A DNA stretch of 16,513 nucleotides from contig JAAWIL010000024.1 of the NCBI GenBank assembly GCA_022796315.1, positions 1 through 16,513 of the forward strand, written 5' to 3'. Below the pieces are notes generated by a model that made no database searches, was not told the DNA's origin, and worked only from the letters and a program-made list of their open reading frames with translations. Shown here in pieces: positions 15,531 to 16,513 of the stretch (its first letter is position 1; each line of letters opens with the position of its first letter). This stretch comes from Oscillibacter sp. (GTDB taxonomy: Bacteria; Bacillota; Clostridia; Oscillospirales; Oscillospiraceae). The position numbers and the translations under genes are program-made.

Positions 15531-15547
15531 AAAAATCCGGCCCGGAT
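15531..15547 (-). terminator. Short terminator after the potassium channel gene
   Basis: On the minus strand ATCCG-GGC-CGGAT is followed directly by TTTTG, starting one base past the channel stop codon. The stem is only five base pairs, so termination is probably partial. The tagA promoter begins just beyond it. Confidence 0.5.
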
Positions 15548-15548
15548 C

Positions 15549-16295
15549 TCACGGCGGGTCCTTCCCCTCTTCGCGTTCCCGCTCCTCCTTCTCCCGCTCC
15601 TCCTGCCGGAGCTTCGCCATGTAGCCGCCGGTGATGATGCTGGAGGGCAGCGCCACCACGGCGATGCCCATCAGCGAGGAGACGATGGTCACCAGCCGCC
15701 CGGTGACCGTCACCGGATGGATGTCCCCGTAGCCCACGGTGGTCAGACTGATGGTCGCCCAGTACACCGCGTCGAAAAAGGAGTCGAAGGTGTCCGGCTC
15801 CACATTGAAAATAATCAGCGCTACCACCAGCACATAGCTGACCGCCAGGGTACACACCGCGATCAGCGGCGCCCGCTGGTCCCGGATTACCCCGGCAATC
15901 AGCTGGATGCTCCGGGAGTAACGAAACATCTTGAAGACCCGGAAGGTGCGGATCAGCCGCAGCAGCCGCACCAGGCGAAAGCCGGCGGACACCGCGGTGA
16001 CGGTGGGCAGGAAGGCCAGCATATCAACGATGGCCATGGGGGTGAAGGGGTACAGCGCGAAGGACGCCGCGCCCCGTTTCAGCTTCAGATCCGCCAGGCT
16101 CAGCCGGGCCAGATAATCCAGGGCAAAGATGCAGGCGGCCGCCTGGTCCATGAACACGAACAGCGTCGTGCTCTGCTTAAAGGCCAGCGGCACCAGACTC
16201 AACAGGATGGAGGCCATCATGGTGATGTCATAGACGGCACTGGCCCGGTCGTAGTCCTCCGCCACCTCGATGATCTCAAAAATCCGCTCTCTCAT
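15549..16295 (-). CDS. Voltage-gated-type potassium channel (6TM)
   Basis: The 248-aa protein has the plan of a bacterial Kv-like channel subunit (a homotetramer in this family). An N-terminal helix is followed by S1-S3 (about 24-100) and an S4 voltage-sensor helix with R107, R110, R113, R116, R119 and K122 at every third position. S5 (about 143-164), the pore helix and filter TTVGYGD (185-191), and S6 (about 200-222) follow. The Glu/Arg-rich tail (228-246) may be a coiled coil. No RCK or cyclic-nucleotide domain is present. It should pass K+ across the cell membrane in response to voltage. The start is ATG 16295, with GGAGGAGG about nine bases upstream. Confidence 0.95.
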   Translation of the reverse strand: MRERIFEIIEVAEDYDRASAVYDITMMASILLSLVPLAFKQSTTLFVFMDQAAACIFALDYLARLSLADLKLKRGAASFALYPFTPMAIVDMLAFLPTVTAVSAGFRLVRLLRLIRTFRVFKMFRYSRSIQLIAGVIRDQRAPLIAVCTLAVSYVLVVALIIFNVEPDTFDSFFDAVYWATISLTTVGYGDIHPVTVTGRLVTIVSSLMGIAVVALPSSIITGGYMAKLRQEEREKEEREREEGKDPP

Positions 16296-16342
16296 AGAGG
16301 CCCTCCTCCCGCTCCGGCTCCCTGTTGGAGGCCGTCCCTGCC

Positions 16343-16371
16343 ATTATACACGGGCGCTTCCCAATAGTAAA
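16343..16371 (-). promoter_or_regulatory. Likely promoter of the potassium channel gene
   Basis: On the minus strand -10 TATAAT (16343-16348) is perfect, with a 17-base spacer to a moderate -35 TTTACT (16366-16371). It lies about 48 bases before the channel start. Confidence 0.7.
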
Positions 16372-16381
16372 GCATGGAAAT

Positions 16382-16412
16382 GCCCGCCTTCCGGAAGATC
16401 CGAAGGGCGGGC
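16382..16412 (-). terminator. Hairpin upstream of the channel promoter, possible terminator of a gene outside the window
   Basis: Arms at 16402-16412 and 16382-16391 pair over about ten base pairs with one bulge. On the minus strand ATTTCC follows, so the T-run is short. It could end a transcript arriving from beyond the right edge. Confidence 0.4.
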
Positions 16413-16421
16413 GGTTCTCTC

Positions 16422-16513
16422 AGAGCCTGTTTAATATCTCGACGTGTATGGATTGGCGAGTGGATTTTTTGCCCTGCAAGGCAAAAATCCGCAGGCATCC
16501 TGACGGATGGCAA
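16422..16513 (+). repeat. 70-bp dispersed repeat, copy 2 (may continue past the window)
   Basis: Bases 16422-16491 match 5072-5141 at 63 of 70 positions in the same orientation. This copy folds better: GATTTTTTGCC and GGCAAAAATC pair with one bulged T across a CTGCAA loop. A short open frame running leftward through it (16292-16513) looks like chance, not a gene. Confidence 0.8.

Noticed and set aside
16292..16513. 73-codon minus-strand frame at the right edge
   Set aside because: It runs through the 70-bp repeat and the channel promoter and hairpin; no motif is visible.

Overview
The window looks like chromosome from a high-GC gut Firmicute of the Oscillospiraceae type (Oscillibacter / Flavonifractor / Lawsonibacter relatives). 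This is inferred from four things: GC-rich coding sequence with strong Gram-positive ribosome binding sites, a SAM-I riboswitch on metK, an mltG-U32 gene pair, and abundant hairpin-bearing intergenic repeats. No taxonomic marker is present. I find 13 genes, 11 of them on the minus strand. I see no tRNA, rRNA, CRISPR, transposase or prophage gene.

Layout. 1-282: a repeat copy, then a strong minus-strand terminator for the next gene. 283-5049: one giant minus-strand gene (1588 aa) that joins an HD phosphohydrolase-like domain, a long helical-repeat region, a NadD/CoaD-type nucleotidyltransferase, a GNAT-like domain and a phosphoribosyltransferase-like domain. 5062-5207 and 5445-5762: repeats and hairpins around a 78-aa double zinc-ribbon gene. 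5763-7189: metK with a complete SAM-I riboswitch, intrinsic terminator and sigma-A-type promoter. 7260-8281: a divergent gene for a rhomboid-fold membrane protein that lacks the protease residues and carries a Cys/His-rich tail, with its own promoter and terminator. 8303-9249: a lower-GC islet with two small genes I cannot identify, one a four-CxxC protein. 9390-10787: a COG2509-like FAD enzyme. 10788-11233: two inverted copies of a three-hairpin element. 11234-13637: mltG overlapping a U32 family (TrhP-like) gene. 13787-14029: a tiny membrane protein that is about 28% cysteine. 14076-15466: tagA/wecG-type glycosyltransferase translationally coupled to tmk. 15549-16295: a voltage-gated-type potassium channel. 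16422-16513: a second copy of the 70-bp repeat, cut by the window end.

Most genes are housekeeping: methyl-donor supply (metK), dTTP synthesis (tmk), cell-wall glycan work (mltG, tagA) and probable tRNA modification (U32). The unusual content is the giant five-part protein, the protease-dead rhomboid with a metal-binding tail, the cysteine-rich small protein, and three families of hairpin-forming intergenic repeats. One of these families shows compensatory base changes between its two copies. Functions given for the unusual proteins are inferences from motifs read by eye.
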